Below, one piece after another: positions 1 to 12,899 of a stretch of DNA of 64,000 bases. The notes under the pieces were generated by a model that was not told the origin of the DNA, did not search any database, and was given only the letters and a program-made list of their open reading frames with translations. Made by a program: the position numbers and the translations under genes. Each line of letters starts with the position of its first letter. Within the stretch, counting starts at the first letter, position 1. Source of the stretch: Halichoerus grypus (Eukaryota > Chordata > Mammalia > Carnivora > Phocidae); NCBI RefSeq assembly GCF_964656455.1, contig NC_135719.1, forward strand, positions 75,859,562 to 75,923,561, written 5' to 3'.

Positions 1-2460
1 TTTATAGGTTCTAACTTTTCCAAACTAAAAAGGTAAAACATAAATAAATGTAGGACCTTATATCATCCAAGGAATTGTGTCCAGGAGAGAATTCCAAGTT
101 CAGTTACAACCTCATTAGTATTCAGCCTCTTAGGAAATTTCCATATTTATTTCCAGCGAGCTTTCTGAAAAAAGATAAAATAATGGAACAATTTTAAAAC
201 TTAAAAGTATAAAAATATAGGCATACATTTTACTTCCAGCAAACAGCCCTTCCTCAGATTTAATCTCCCCCCCATGCAGAAAAAAGGCTTAAAATGATTT
301 TTAGAAATACTCATTACTCATTACAGATTCTTGGATTCTTCTAGGTTTGGAGAGCTCTTTTATATCATCTAGTCCAGGTACTCTCTGACACAGGACTTTC
401 TGCCAAATGATTAGCTACACGTTTATTGAACATCTCCAGGGGTGAGGAATGGGAGTCACACCCTCCAAAGTAGTTTATTTCATCTTCGGACAACTACAAT
501 TATTAAGATTTTGTGACACCGATACAGCTATGGAGAATAAGTATACTACTACTTCTACATAACCGTCTAGAGATATTGGAGAGTAGCTCAGATGTCACCC
601 CAAGGCTAAATACCTTTAGTTCCTCTGGGCATCCGTGGCAATCCAAAATTGCTAACGAATAAAGACTGTGTCCCTATGGAATATTTTATTGGAAGTAAAC
701 TTGTCACTTTAAGTGAAAATTCCCTAACAACTCATTTATCTGATAAGTTGAACCATAATACATTGGGAAAATCTAGAGAAGGTTTTACCCATGGCTCTAC
801 TCCAAAAGCCAGCCTCACAGATTTTCTGGGATTCTTATCTTCCATAGATAGGCTATTTCAACTGGGTGGTAAATAACCATTTTTGTCCTGGGATAGCCCT
901 AGACATAACTGCCCTGCACACCTATGAGCTGTGAGCATAAATGACTGGATTAGGGAGGTCAGAGGAGCTCAGAGTGGTACAATTGAAGCTTCAACCTTCA
1001 CTGAAGACCTTTCATTTTATAGGACAGTTGAATCTCTGCTCTGTAACTTGAGAGAAGCTGATCTCTTTCCACTTATTAGCAGATTTTAAAACCAATTTTA
1101 CCTAAAAAATAAAATTTCACAGAAATTACAGGTTCCATTTTTCATTTTTCTAGTACCTAGTTTGACAAGATTTGCTGAGAAGCTTAAAGTAACACAATTA
1201 AACAAGAGGCCATGACCTTGTAAAAATTAAAGCTTTTAATTTTATTACCTCAGGAAAACCTTGGTTCTAATAATAGGTATAGGAGGACCAGAGCCATGCC
1301 ACTAGATTTCACTGGACAAAAAGGATAGATTCTAGACAGAGTTAACATAGATATGAAATAGGTGGGGAAGAATTGTCCAGCTGACTTAGGGGGCTCATTT
1401 CTCACCACCTTACAACATAGTTAACTGTCTCAAATTTTTGTCAGGCAGGCCCTCAACTGTAGGGCTGATTGAAAATAGAAACCAATAAAGGCTCTGGTTG
1501 AGATATTTTGCCCTCAAAGCTAATCAGTGACTTTTCTGAACTGAGATCTTTTCTCCTCAATGGCTTGTTTTATACTGTTGTTGACTCTGGGCATAGTAGC
1601 TCCTGGTGGGAATCCATTGTTTATTCCATTTTCAGAAAGGATGACCTCTGTTCCCCCAAATCATAGACGTATTACAAGACCACTTGACTGTTGACCTGAA
1701 TCATACACAACCCACATGCCTGACCAATTGCTTAGTTACTCAGGACATCATGAGGAACTGGTGACCTTTAGATCTAGCCTACTGCACTACAAACTGCCAC
1801 CACACTGTCATGTGTTCTCCCATTTCATGGAGATAGCTACCAGGAGAGCTTTCAGATTATGTGCAGCTTTTATTAACTTTTGCCTCTGAGGACAGGACTC
1901 AGTTATAGGCCAAGAAACACAAGCTCCACACAGACTACTCTCATCCTATCTCTCTAATGTTTACACAAAAATAGAGTCAGATGACTGACACTAGAATTAG
2001 CTTCTGTCAGGATGATCTTTTAACACAGCAGTTAAATTTTTCATAGTTTGTGTTCTGTCCCCTCTTCTTTTGAACTTGCTTCTAAACAATCTTAGAAGCA
2101 GATCTGGATATACTCAATTAAAGCTCCTTTATAATAGAGACTATTTGGCTGATCCAATTTGGGTCTTGCGAACTCAGAATAGCCTAGACAGGCAATTCCT
2201 CCTGCTAACTAATCACTGTCAAAAGGAAGAGCTACATGTCAACATGTTAGTGAATTCGTTAGAAGAATGCATCTTTTACTTGGCTTAAAAATAACAAGTC
2301 AAGCAACAAGTTAAGTTATTTATTTGGATTGGTACAAATATCATGAATAAGTCATCTTAGCAAATATTTGGGCAATAGAATTATTAAAGACAGACATTCC
2401 ACGAGTGCTTTATTAAGATTGTGTTTTGATGGAGGAGGCATTTGGTTATACCTCCTTTAA
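1..2460. other. Unassigned AT-rich non-coding DNA
   Basis: No gene or confident repeat is visible. The short frames at 649-876 and 2070-2288 lack any recognisable domain or coding context. A segment near 330-420 faintly resembles very old SINE or LINE consensus ('ttttatatcatctagtccagg') but is too diverged to name. The 1250-2250 stretch has LTR-like phrases such as 'attaaagctcctttataat' without detectable ends. Confidence 0.5.
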
Positions 2461-2476
2461 AAATAATTTTCAAGTT

Positions 2477-2640
2477 GGGGCACCTGGGTGGCTCTGTCAG
2501 TTAAGCACTGACTTGATTTCAGCTCAGGTTATGATCTCAGAGTCGTGAGATCGAGCCCCACATCAGGCTCCATGCTGAGCGTGGAGTCTGCTTGAGATTT
2601 TCTCTCTCCCTCTCCCTCTGCCCCTCCCTGCCCTCTGCTC

Positions 2641-2674
<34 letters not shown>

Positions 2675-2681
2675 CAAAAAG
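2477..2681 (+). mobile_element. Carnivore tRNA-derived SINE, older 'tgatttcagctcag' subfamily
   Basis: The tRNA-like head reads 'ggcacctgggtggctctgtc', followed by a B-box-like 'gagatcgagcccc', a CT-rich stretch and a long A-run (about 2641-2669). The 'ttgatttcagctcag' variant places it with the copies at 37708 and 60150 and apart from the commoner 'gccttcggctcag' type. Near-matching flanks 'aataattttcaagt' (left) and 'aattattttcaagt' (right) look like a target-site duplication with one change. Confidence 0.92.
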
Positions 2682-2696
2682 AAATTATTTTCAAGT

Positions 2697-3190
2697 GAAA
2701 ATATTACCAACTATATCTATCACCCATCTGTCCATCTGAATAAATGACTTCAAAGTAATTATTTTGAAAGAGTCTGGCCTTTTCCAGTGGGTACAATTTC
2801 AGCTCACTCAGCCTAGGTTGTCATTCTTTTCTCAACTGGTTCTTTAACTTCCACACAAAGATAACTTCATTGCATCCTTTCCCTCATCTTTTCTCATCTT
2901 TCACCCTCATTTTTACTCATTCTCTGTATACTGCTTAAAATTCCATATGTAAGAATATTTAATAAATGAGTGGATAGACAGAGGGATAGATGGACAAATT
3001 TGTCCTGCTTAAGAATGAACCTAAGCCCTTTTCTGTAGTGCATCTTAGCGTTTATTAACACACACTCCTGATGATCTTTCCAGCCTCATCTTTTGACATT
3101 TCTCACTACCCACCTGCCACACACATACACCAATAAACTGAAGTGGTTACAACTCCAAAAACATACCAGTTCCTCCTTGGGACACGTTTC
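2697..3190. other. Unassigned non-coding DNA
   Basis: AT-rich sequence with no frame of note and no recognisable repeat. It separates a SINE from an old MIR. Confidence 0.4.
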
Positions 3191-3194
3191 TTTA

Positions 3195-3345
3195 CCATTT
3201 GGAACCTCCTATTCTTATCAGAAAAATGGGAATGATGCCTATCTTACAGAGCAGCTGTAAGAATTAAAAGCACTAATTTATGAAAAGCTCATAACATGGT
3301 GTCTGGCACATAGTAAGTGCACAGTAAATGTTACTTATTATTGTG
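3195..3345 (+). repeat. MIR, plus strand
   Basis: The order of phrases follows the MIR consensus: 'aaaaatgggaatgatgcctatctta', then 'agctgtaagaattaaa', then 'gtgtctggcacatagtaagtg' and 'agtaaatgttacttattatt'. The 5' part is too diverged to place. MIR is an ancient tRNA-derived SINE shared by all mammals. Confidence 0.75.
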
Positions 3346-3394
3346 ATCGCTGCAGTAGTGATGATCGTGTCTTCCCCCAAACCCACGGCTTTAC

Positions 3395-3665
3395 ACATTT
3401 TTTTTTTCTTCTGCCTAAAATACCACCTTGTCCACCTGGCAAATTCATGTTTATTTTTCTCAATGAGGCCCTCCCTAACCCCTACAGGGAAAGTTAGGCT
3501 CTTCCTTGTCTGTACGTTAAAACATTTTCATAGACCTTTATTATCATGTTTAAGGCATTGTACTCTAATGATGTCTGACATCTTCATGTGTTTCTTTTCC
3601 CCACTAGATTCTTAAGGTGGGGGACATGATTTCCTCAAGGATGTCCCTGACACTTGGTATGGAAT
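3395..3665 (+). repeat. L2 LINE 3' end, plus strand
   Basis: It matches the 3' region of L2: 'ctgcctaaaataccaccttg', 'atgaggccctccctaacccc', 'ttccccactagattcttaag' and 'gggggacatgatttcctcaa'. It is an old 5'-truncated copy with no coding capacity, and a purine-rich microsatellite follows directly. Confidence 0.7.
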
Positions 3666-3682
3666 ACAACATCAATATATGG

Positions 3683-3805
3683 GAAAGAAGGGAGAAAGGA
3701 AGGGAGGGAGGAAGAGAGGAAGGAAGAGGGAGAAAGGAAGGAAGGGAAGGGAGAGGAAAGGAAGGAAAGGAAGGGAGAAAAGAAGGAGAGGAAGGAAGGA
3801 GCAAG
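3683..3805 (+). repeat. GGAA/GAGG purine-rich microsatellite
   Basis: About 120 bp of imperfect GGAA, GGGA and GAGG units on the plus strand. Five overlapping short frames on both strands arise only from this tract and are not genes. Length is probably polymorphic. Confidence 0.9.
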
Positions 3806-3889
3806 CAAACGAATGAATCCAGTCCTCTGGCAGCCATCCTGTCCTCCATCATTCCTGGAAGATCCCCAACAGTGATGCATTGATCTCAT

Positions 3890-4682
3890 TTACAAATTCT
3901 GTCAGTGCGCTGATTAACAGTTCCCAAGTTTATCACTCAGGGCATAAATAACTCTGGCTCTGGAAGATATTAATTCATTTGCAGTGACTAATTTGCCTCC
4001 TATTTGATGATAATGCCAACTATTGACTAAGGCAAAATCCCTTAGCTTGCCAACCAAAAAAAAAAAAAAAAAATCACTTATTCAGAAAATGGCTCATATA
4101 GGAAAGAAGCAGCTGCTTTTGCAATTGACACAAATGAGCCAAAATTTGTTTCTCTAGAAAAAAATTCCTTCCGGTGATTCATTTAGCTTCAGTGGTGAGG
4201 TTTTGGTGAAGACAAGAGAAGTGGAAAATGAAGGATAAGGGAGTACCAAGAAGGTAAGCATATCAATTTTCTTCATCATTTGCTTTCTCTTTGATGATTT
4301 TCCCTGTCTAGATTCCTAAGTTATAGATGCAGAGTTCTTATTGATCTAGCCTCTTATATTGGAGAAAGAAAATTCACTCAGAAAAATAAAATTAATTGTA
4401 AACTGGAAACATTTTCTCATAAAGAGCAACAATTTTTCTCCCTTGATGTGACAAAGATCTTCTTTACTAACTTCCTGTTTTGGAAGATACTGTTCATTGA
4501 CAATAGAACTCATAAAGGTGAGGAAAAGTTTCCCATTTTACGAAATAATATTTCACGCTCTGGAAGTGCTACAATTTATAAGTTTCATCAGATAACCTGT
4601 TAGATGATCCCAATGGTAATAGGGTTGCCAGATTTTTTTATGGTAAAAGGATGTGTGGCAACTAAAATGTAGTTGACGTTGC

Positions 4683-4684
<2 letters not shown>
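3890..4684. other. Unassigned non-coding DNA
   Basis: No gene or confident repeat, apart from an A-run near 4057-4073. It ends at an AC dinucleotide repeat. Confidence 0.4.

Positions 4685-4685
<1 letters not shown>

Positions 4686-4729
<44 letters not shown>
4686..4729. repeat. (AC)n microsatellite, 22 units
   Basis: An uninterrupted AC run of 44 bases. A pure repeat of this length is usually length-variable between individuals. Confidence 0.97.
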
Positions 4730-4731
<2 letters not shown>

Positions 4732-5269
4732 CAGTTCTCTTACCACCAGTGGAGGGAATGACCAGATGTAGTTCGAAAAGTCTGCTGTCTTCCTTCAACC
4801 CAAGTTCTTTCCCATGCCAGTGTGTTTGTGGGACCCAACCATGGCTGAGGAATTCCTCCTTCTGGAGCAGACTTAGCCCTTCTCTTAGGAGCTGGTTGTA
4901 CTCTCTCCTTTCTACTCACTACATCACCTCTTCTCAAAATTATGAACCAAGAAACCATCTATGATTAATCCTACTCCACTCTTACTCTGTTTGCATCTTC
5001 AAATAAAAACATTTTCTGTTTGTTTGACCTCTTTCCCAACTCTCTTTGGCTCTTTTATAATTATTCTTGTCACTTTTGACTCTCTGTCTCGTATCCAACT
5101 GCCCCCCCCCCCGCCATTCTTACTCCCGAAATCCTACTGCAGACATGCAGTTTCTACCCCTTCCAGCTTATCCTACACATCAATGTATGTTTCCTGAGTC
5201 ACAATTCAGAAAAAGGTTGAGTTTCTTAATCTCTTAAACCCTTTGCAGTCTGGCAATGGCAGTCTATCT

Positions 5270-6070
5270 TTTCAGCCACATCACCCCCCATTTGGACATT
5301 TGATTACCACCTCCCTCACCCAGACGTTCTCTAGATCAATAAAGGATATGACCAGCCAGCCAGTTACTCAAGTAAAAACCCTAGGAATTATCTTTGAGTC
5401 CTCTCTTGCACCCCCCACATTCAATCCACCACCAAGCCCCTTGACACTACTTGCATAACATCTGCCCAGTCTGGCCATTTGAATTAACACCTACCTGAAC
5501 CACCATTATCATTTCATTGGGCAACTAGAGTACTTCCTATTTGGTCTCTTCTTGCCTCTCTACAATCCAGTTTCCACACATCTGAAGAAAGCTACGTTAA
5601 AACATAAATCAGATCACATAACACCCTGTTTAAAACCGTCCAGTGACATTCCATTCTACCTAGAATAAAATCCATACTTCTGCCCCATGTCATCTGGCTC
5701 ATGTGGACCTGTTTGACCTCAGCCGTTACCACCTTAGCATCTCCCACTATGCAACAACCTCACTGGCCTTCCTTATATTCTTCTTACATACATTTTCACT
5801 GAAAGCCTTCACTAGCTTTTTCCTTCTCCCAATGATGCTTTTCCCCCTAAACTTTGCATGGCCACTATCTTTGTTGTCAAGCTCTCAGCTTAATATACCC
5901 AATATCAAGTAGCTGCTAGGACATTGTCATCACACCCTGCATAGCACTTATCTGATATTTCTTTTTGGTTTTTTGATTGTATGTTTATTTTCTGTCTTGT
6001 TCACTGGTGAGTTCCCCCATCTCTACAACAGTGCTTGGCTCTCAATAAGTGTATGTAATGGATAGATGAA
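5270..6070 (+). repeat. L2 LINE, 3' part of ORF2 plus 3' UTR, plus strand
   Basis: A long old L2 copy. Successive segments follow the consensus: 'ctaggaattatctttgagtc', 'acattcaatccaccaccaag', 'cctatttggtctcttcttgc', 'aaatcagatcacataacacc', 'ctgtttaaaaccgtccagtg', 'catctggctcatgtggacc', and a 3' end with 'acaacagtgcttggctctca' and 'ataagtgtatgtaatgg'. All frames are broken, and the short open frames inside it are relics. Confidence 0.8.
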
Positions 6071-6334
6071 CCTTACTTTCCCATCTGTCTGCCCTGTCTA
6101 CAACACTGGACAGTATTCCTGATGGGGAATGATAGCATCAATGACCAGAGGTAGATTGGGTTGGTATGGAGACAGGAAGGCTGATGAACAGGAGGAGAGA
6201 ATGACTTGACTACAGGGGACCGTCTTTGTTGAATGATAGTTAAGAGATGAGGTCACTTAAGATCTTCAACATCAAACTAAGAAAGTTTGGGTCAAATCTG
6301 ATAAGTTATAGAGGTCCCCTTCTTAAACCTAGGT

Positions 6335-6448
6335 AAACAGAGACTGTGAATTCCATGAAGTCAATGATGCTTGCTTCAGTCACTACTATAAACCCAATGC
6401 CTAGAACACACTGGGTACTCAATAAATCATTGAAAGTCTAAGTGAATG
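6335..6448 (+). repeat. L2 3' tail fragment, plus strand
   Basis: 'gactgtgaattccatgaagt' followed by 'atgcctagaacacactgggt' and 'actcaataaatcattgaaag' is the characteristic L2 3' terminus. It is short and diverged. Confidence 0.6.
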
Positions 6449-6569
6449 AATGGACATGGTATAATCTTTAGGAGTCTTTGTTTGGAAATAGTTTATAAGT
6501 CCTGATAGAGATAAGAAGACTATAGAATAGAATTTCTTAAAATCTGGACAAGGGATTATATGTAAGTGA

Positions 6570-6688
6570 TTTATTAAAATGCAGTTCCCTGTGCCTTTCC
6601 TAAGACCACCGAATCACCTGAGATTGGGATCAATAATCTGACTGTTATGAGTTTCCTTTGTTTCTTCTAAGCACACTACAGTTTGAAT
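6570..6688 (+). repeat. hAT/Charlie-type DNA transposon fragment (MER5-like)
   Basis: 'ttaaaatgcagttccctgtg', then 'accgaatcacctgagattg', and near the right edge 'gcacactacagtttga', resemble the MER5/MER20 group of non-autonomous hAT elements as I recall them. Terminal inverted repeats are not intact. The exact family needs a database comparison. Confidence 0.45.
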
Positions 6689-6689
6689 G

Positions 6690-9600
6690 TCTGTCCTAGA
6701 AGGGTTGAAATGATGACAGGCCCTAAAGCAGTATCTGTATTTGAGGGAATTCGTGAATGAGGACAAGTTGCCAGAATTTTGCAAAGTATAGGAAAGAGTC
6801 AGAATAACTGTTTCCAACCTAGCAGGCAGAGAGAAGGACACTGGCGTGATAGAATACAGGACACTCATGTACCAGTATGAAAAGGCTTCCTCTTTTAAAA
6901 ATGTGGAAGGTAATAGCTTTCCACCTTTTGGGAAACGATGTAAAGGCATGTGTAAGGTGAAATGTGAAACTAAGCTAAGAAAATTATGTGTCCCCAAAAC
7001 CATGAAAGGTACTACACTATAATAAATACCAAAGGTGTTACCCCTGCATTCCATAGTGTGAGAGGGCTGAAGACAAATACGTCCCATTTCTTCTTGTCAA
7101 AACGTATATTAAAGGCATGCTACTCCTGTTTATTTCATAGTGAAAGCATTGCATATGTCTCAGTAAATAGCTCTTTGTGCAATAAATCCTTGAAATTGGC
7201 TTCCTCCCAGCCATGAACAGATATAACATTGGAGCAATGCTAGAAAGCAAGGAAGCAATGCCAGAGATCTAATTTGAGGAAAGATCTGAATGCAAATGTC
7301 TCCAGCAAATAGTAACATTTTAGGAAGTTGTTCAGTTTTCCATAGTTCAGATTTTATTCATTATTCTTAGGCTTTAGAATCTAGAATCCATACTTAGAAT
7401 CAGATTTTTTTTTTTTTTTGATGTACAGATGGACTGAGGCCAGTGAATGCTACTCATGAGAAGAAATCTTAAAACATGGAACTACTTTGGGCACCTGATA
7501 GCCTCTGTATTTTTGTGTTATGGGAAACCTGACATTTAGAATACCCAGTGAGTTAAATACCCAAAAGTAAATCAGCCCTTCCCAGCATGATGGCTAAATG
7601 TTTAATATAAGCATGTAGACTAGTCATCATAAAACCCCAAGTTCCTCTTGTCAGTTTCCAGTTAATCACTATCACATGAGAGAAGTGAAGTTAAGGAAGG
7701 TCGGCTGACAGAAGTGAGTATTGGAACAGGCTGATGACTATACCCATGAGATTGCTTGCTTCACTGTAACCGTCTTGGAAGCTCTGATTTTTTTATTTGA
7801 GTTTGTTGCAAAAGTAAAGATAATATATTGGGAGATTTTATGTGAATTGTTCTAAAGATAAGACCTTTCTGTTTTTTCTCTAAGCTGAATAAGAAGTAAG
7901 GTTGATGCTGATATAAAAAAAAAAAAAAGACGAAAAAAGTAAAACTACTGGTTGAAAATTTATGCCATAAAATTTGAGTCACACATCAGTGATGTGGGGA
8001 TACAATAACCAATCACTTCACTGTCAAGGGACCTGTGACTGTCTTGCCAAAGAAAAGGCCAAAAGCTAATTAAGGCAGTATACTTGACAGTAACAATTTC
8101 CTCACTACCACCCCCCCCCCAAAAAGTCTGATGAAATCAACACATCCCTGAAGAGAACATATTTCAACATAAAAAAGGATCATAATTTGCTTCATAAAGT
8201 TCTTTGCTTCCTAGATGACCATTCCTGCGGCATCTTCATACAGGAATTCTAGGTCAAGAAACTGAAATCTGATGAGAGAAATACTTTAAACTTTTTAAAG
8301 CATGCTAACAATTCCTCCTGGACAATCTCAGTTCAAATACTGAAAGAAAGATCTTGAAGTTATATATGCATTCAGTCAATAAATACTTATGTACAACTTC
8401 ATATCTGCATGATATGTTTCAATGCCAACTATCAGAACCATGCTCAGCTTGATCCAGCAACAAGAAGGAAGCTAAGTGACCCCTCCCTGCCGTGAAGATC
8501 CTCAGACCGTCTGAAGCCTCAGAGCATACAGCCAGTGGCTTCTTTTGCTTGGTCCCCTCACCATCCAGGCCGTCCAGATAGGGCATGTCCAATGCAGAAG
8601 CAGAGGAAAAGGAAAGAAGTGATCTTTATCCAAGGCTCAGAGCTTTGGACATAAATGTTAAGTCAAATGTTCCAAAAGAGAAAGAGCCCTTCTTTGTCCT
8701 TGGCTTATTGTGAAACAGCGAACTTTAAAAATATGAAGACCCTCTTTCTTCATCTTAATACTGTGATACTTCTATCATTTTTATCACTTTCCCCAACATG
8801 GATAAAGATCTAGTCATACACTAGATGGAAAAAGTGTTTTCTTTCTGCAAAGAGATATGTTTTTGTGGTTTTCTATGTCAAGGACAACTGAGCTCAGTAG
8901 GCATAAATTCGATTTATTTAGAGTCTGAATTTATACAAGACAGAAGACATTTTATTTTCACTCAAGTTTGGCCTTAAAACCATGTCACTTTGTTCTGAAG
9001 GTGTATTTTTGTTTTTGTAGATACTAGATTTATAGACCTTTCGTGAAGGATAGATAATATCGTTAAGTATAGGTGTATTTTAATCAATTAGCAAAGTGCT
9101 AATAATCAATTGCATTTAGTGAATGAATGTTTAAAAAAAAACTTCAAAATTCACGTTTTCAAACATACTGTGCTACTCTTTTATTATTCATTGGGTGATA
9201 CCATTGTAATTACCTGGAAACAAATAGTCCCTGACTAACATTTCCCTGGGTCTGGTCCTCCTTTCAACAGTAACTAATTAAATATGTTTCGAAAGCAAAA
9301 ATTAAAAGTAAATTTCATCCTTTGTAGTCAAGAAGGACAAAATACTTTTTTTTTTTTTCAGATTAGACTGCTTTTTATCAGGCATTAAAAACCGTAGCAC
9401 CAGAAACATAAACATAAGAGAAGTAAGTTGCTTTCAATAACTTAGCTTAAAAACGATTAACTCTGGGTCATTTCTCAAAGTCCATCTTCTATGTCAGGAA
9501 AACAGAGTAATTTAGAGATACAGAATACTTTTCCTAAATATTCCCAATCCAGGCCTCCAACTGGATGATAAGTAGGTAGAGAAAGAATTATGTAACAATG

Positions 9601-9746
9601 GCTCAGGTGCTCCCAAGCTGTGAACACCCATCTTGCAAACATCAAAAACTCGAGAGTAAAGGGATGCACACTTTCTTCACACTGCTGCTACAAAGCTAAA
9701 CTGTGTCAGTTATGGAATCTTTCTAGCTCTACCTCGCTTTTCTATC
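6690..9746. other. Unassigned 3-kb non-coding block
   Basis: No gene or confident repeat. It holds homopolymer runs (T-run near 7408, A-run near 7916, C-run near 8110) and a weak L2-like phrase 'cagtcaataaatacttatg' near 8375. An AT-rich stretch at 9050-9130 with 'aatcaattagcaaagtgct' and 'aatcaattgcatttagtgaa' lacks repeat signature. The 157-codon reverse frame starting inside this block is discussed under rejected items. Confidence 0.4.
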
Positions 9747-9764
9747 CCTCCCATTCTTAGTCTT
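9747..9764. repeat. Target-site duplication, left copy (18 bp)
   Basis: 'cctcccattcttagtctt' is repeated exactly at 9883-9900 and brackets the reverse-strand SINE. This is direct evidence of L1-mediated retroposition. Confidence 0.9.
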
Positions 9765-9882
9765 TTTTTTTTTTTTTAAGATTTTATTTTTAAGTAATCT
9801 CTGCACCCCAGGTGGGATTTGAACTTCCAACCCCGAGATCAGGAGTCACATGCTCTACGGACTGAGCCAGCCAGGCACTGCA
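9765..9882 (-). mobile_element. Older carnivore tRNA-derived SINE, reverse strand
   Basis: Read on the reverse strand it has a tRNA-like head ('gtgcctggctggctcag'), a B-box-like segment and a terminal A-run, seen here as a T-run followed by 'aagattttatttttaagtaa'. It lacks the CT-rich block of the other SINEs and so belongs to a different, shorter subfamily. A perfect 18-bp target-site duplication flanks it at 9747-9764 and 9883-9900, which fixes both ends. Confidence 0.9.
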
Positions 9883-10229
9883 CCTCCCATTCTTAGTCTT
9901 CAGGAAGATTGTGCACAAACCACACAGAGCAGGTTAGCAGGCTTCTCTGAGATTGGGAGGGACTCATATCCCTTCCATTTTTTGAGGCTCCCAGTACACT
10001 AAAAATTAAAGATGTGTTAAAATGAGGTTTACGAAATTTGTGGCATGTTTTTAAAAAGTTCAATCTTGACAATGAATCTCAGTGACAGTGTGGATAGCCT
10101 CATTAGGAGACAACATCAGGAGACTAAATCTGAGGCCCTACATGAAGATGAGAACAGACCAAACGGCTCCCCTGCTCCCTCTATAATTAGCCTGCTATTT
10201 ACTCCCTGCTTTCATTCTCTCGCGGTTTT

Positions 10230-10720
10230 CTAACAGGTTTCTCTGCCACCAGTATTTCACACCTCCAATCCATCCTCCATCACGCTGCCAGAGTGATCTT
10301 TTGAAAATGCCTGTTTGATCATGTTATTTCCCTGTTTAAAACCCTCACATTTCCAGTCATCTGCAGGATGAGTCAGGCCGCTTCACAAGGGGACCACGGA
10401 AGCCCTTCCTCGCTCAAGCCAGCCCGGCTCACCACCCCATTCCCACCTCCCAGGACATTCCTTCTCTCCAGCTTAGCCTCCCTACTCTGCACGCATTGAT
10501 CTGCTCACACTGTTCTCGGAGCCTGGATTGTTCTCTCTTTCTGCAGTTGCCTGAGAAGCACCTGTTCCTTCTTCAGGATTCACCCCAGCCTTCGTGACCC
10601 CCTCAGGAGGCTCTGGCCACTGTCCTCTTTCTGGCCCCATTGTACCCAGTTACTTTCGTCATGGTCTTTATCACAACGGCCACACTTACTCGCTTATGAG
10701 TTTGATTCCCCTTACTACGC
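10230..10720 (+). repeat. L2 LINE 3' region, plus strand
   Basis: It follows the L2 consensus: 'cctccaatccatcctccatc', 'ctgccagagtgatcttttga', 'tgtttgatcatgttatttcc', 'ctgtttaaaaccctcacatt', then 'ggattgttctctctttctgc', 'cttcaggattcaccccagcc' and 'ttatcacaacggccacactt'. It is better preserved than most L2 here and more GC-rich than its surroundings, with no intact frame. Confidence 0.8.
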
Positions 10721-11274
10721 TTAAAGTTTCACCATTCCATTTTTGAATCTTAAAAAAGTACCTTAATCTTGGCTGATAAGAGTTAAAATAATGTTACTGA
10801 AAGACTTTTATAACGGATAAGTAGAACTATGTTTTGCAGGAGAATTCTATGTAATTTTTAAAAAGCCATCAGCTTCTAAATTCCCTGAGCTTCTAAGCCT
10901 CTCCATGACAATCTCCATACATCTCTTCATCTTCTCATATTTAAATCTGCTTCTCTTCAAGCACTGAGGGACAAGAAAATTTTAAGTTTTTATGCAATTT
11001 TATTATTTCTCTCTTTGGTTTTATTGCTGCAGTATTTTTTTTCCTGCTACTTGTTCATCTCAAATGTATAACGTTTCTGCTATGTGGTAGATTAAGTGAC
11101 ATTCACAAGCCTGGCCTGGTCACCCCCATACCATCCATGCATGATAGACTGTTCTGCGGGGAAATGTATTTTAAGTTGCTAACAATCTGCCTCAAAATTC
11201 TTTTGGAATTTAGCACCTTTGTAGGTTGTGGATTCTCTACCGAGGTTAGGAAACCTGATACGTACTAGTTTAAG

Positions 11275-11390
11275 GTATTCATTCAGCAAATATTTATTGA
11301 TTAACATTTGTCAGGATGAATGTCAGGCTCTAAGGAGAGGGAGTGAGATAAATTAGGGCCTTGCCTTCAAGAGGTTTACAATCTACCCGT
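11275..11390 (-). repeat. L2 3' end, reverse strand
   Basis: 'attcattcagcaaatattta' at the left with 'gggccttgccttcaagaggt' and 'ttacaatctacc' at the right is the reverse complement of the L2 3' terminus. Confidence 0.65.
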
Positions 11391-11399
11391 AGATTTTGC

Positions 11400-12895
11400 C
11401 AAAAATCGGTATATTTCTCTTTCTGCCTCTCCAGTATTTATTGCTGCTCCTGAAAATAGATAAATTCTATTTATGATCTTAGTCACATGGAAAACAGCTA
11501 TTATGAGAATAGTAAATTAACATTTATCCTTCTGAGAAGCACTTCATAGATATTAGAAATATTTTGTCATGTTTGTTTCCTTAAATACTCATTTAAGATC
11601 ATAATCGTGGAAGAATATTTTCCTTTTTAATGAACTTCCCTCCATCTCAAGGAGACTTGTAATATTTTGTTATTTCATAATATCTACACCGATCCTTGAA
11701 CATCCTTTTGGAAGGATTCCTCAAACTGTACATTCATTTTTGTAGCCCTCTTTTTCTCCAGTCTAGATGAAAGATCCATCTAATATTTGAGGCCCTCATT
11801 TATTGTCTTCTACCAAGAGAAAAAGGATAATGGATCTAGAGATGTAAGGTCTTTAACAATGTACAACCCTAAGCATTTAATATGTGAATTAGTGGTCTTT
11901 AAATGGTTATCCTTCAAGCAGATCAGAATTATTCTTGGCAACTAATGGATGTATCTGTACAATGGAATTTGCCCATTAATGATAGAAAGGTTTCTAAAGA
12001 TCTTTTAACATGAGATAAATAAAGCAGTAGATCAACAGAAGATAGGTACATTTCATAATAATCACTCTGAAAGAGCTATTTCAAGTAATAATTACCCACT
12101 CAAAAATGATGGGGGAATTTCTAATGGCTATAACTGTAAGATTCACTTACCATGTGGCAAGACAAATCTGCTATTTCTCCAAGCTTAAAAAGGAAACATT
12201 CATTAATGGGAAAATAATGTCTTAATTCACTCTCTTAACATTTTTAAATTAAATTAATAAAATACAGTGTTTTCATCTCTACAGTTTTACTCACTTTCCT
12301 AAGGATAATATTTTTTAAAATCTATCCTTCTGTGCATAAAAAGCTGACAAAACAGTGTATTCCTTTTCTGTTCCCAGGAAAGCCTTCCTTCTATAAGACA
12401 TACCTTCCCTTTCCTGATATAAAGTTATTCTCACTAACCATTTCAACTTTTGGTAGTCTTTTCTCCTAAATCTCCAGTTTAAATCGGTTGATATGTTGTG
12501 GCTTATCTACTTGTATAAAACTCTTTCTATGAACTTGGCCGCACAACTCAGAAAAAGCAATATGGTTTCCCGGTGCCAGGCTGAGAGAACAAAGAGGCCA
12601 GTCCCTACTCCTTAGAGTTGAGTAAAGGGAAGGAAGGACAGCACTGTCTTTCCTGGAACTTTCTTCATTCGTAGGCTTACTTATTCAACTGGTACTGGTG
12701 TTAGGAGATGTGCCAGAAGGAACTATCAGTGGAAAAGTAACTGGGGAGGAAGCCAGAAGTCAAAATAAAGTCAAAACAAACATTCCCATATGTATAAAAT
12801 TAGGGATTCACAAAAGTCTCCAAATCTATTGTTGTAAATATCAGGGGTCAACCGCATTATTTACGATGCTTAAATATGACATAATTTTTGTTACT
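11400..12895. other. Unassigned non-coding DNA
   Basis: AT-rich, with no recognised repeat. A short frame at 12698-12967 runs into the adjoining L1 fragment and is not supported as a gene. Confidence 0.4.
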
Positions 12896-12899
12896 CCAT

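Noticed and set aside
3604..3889. Several overlapping frames rich in Lys, Glu, Gly, or in Ser, Pro, Leu
   Set aside because: They come from a GGAA-type microsatellite read in different frames.
6614..7087. 157-codon reverse-strand frame, the longest in the window
   Set aside because: No domain, signal or repeat that I recognise, no splice or promoter context, and its downstream end overlaps a MER5-like DNA transposon fragment. A frame of this length is expected by chance in 64 kb over six frames.
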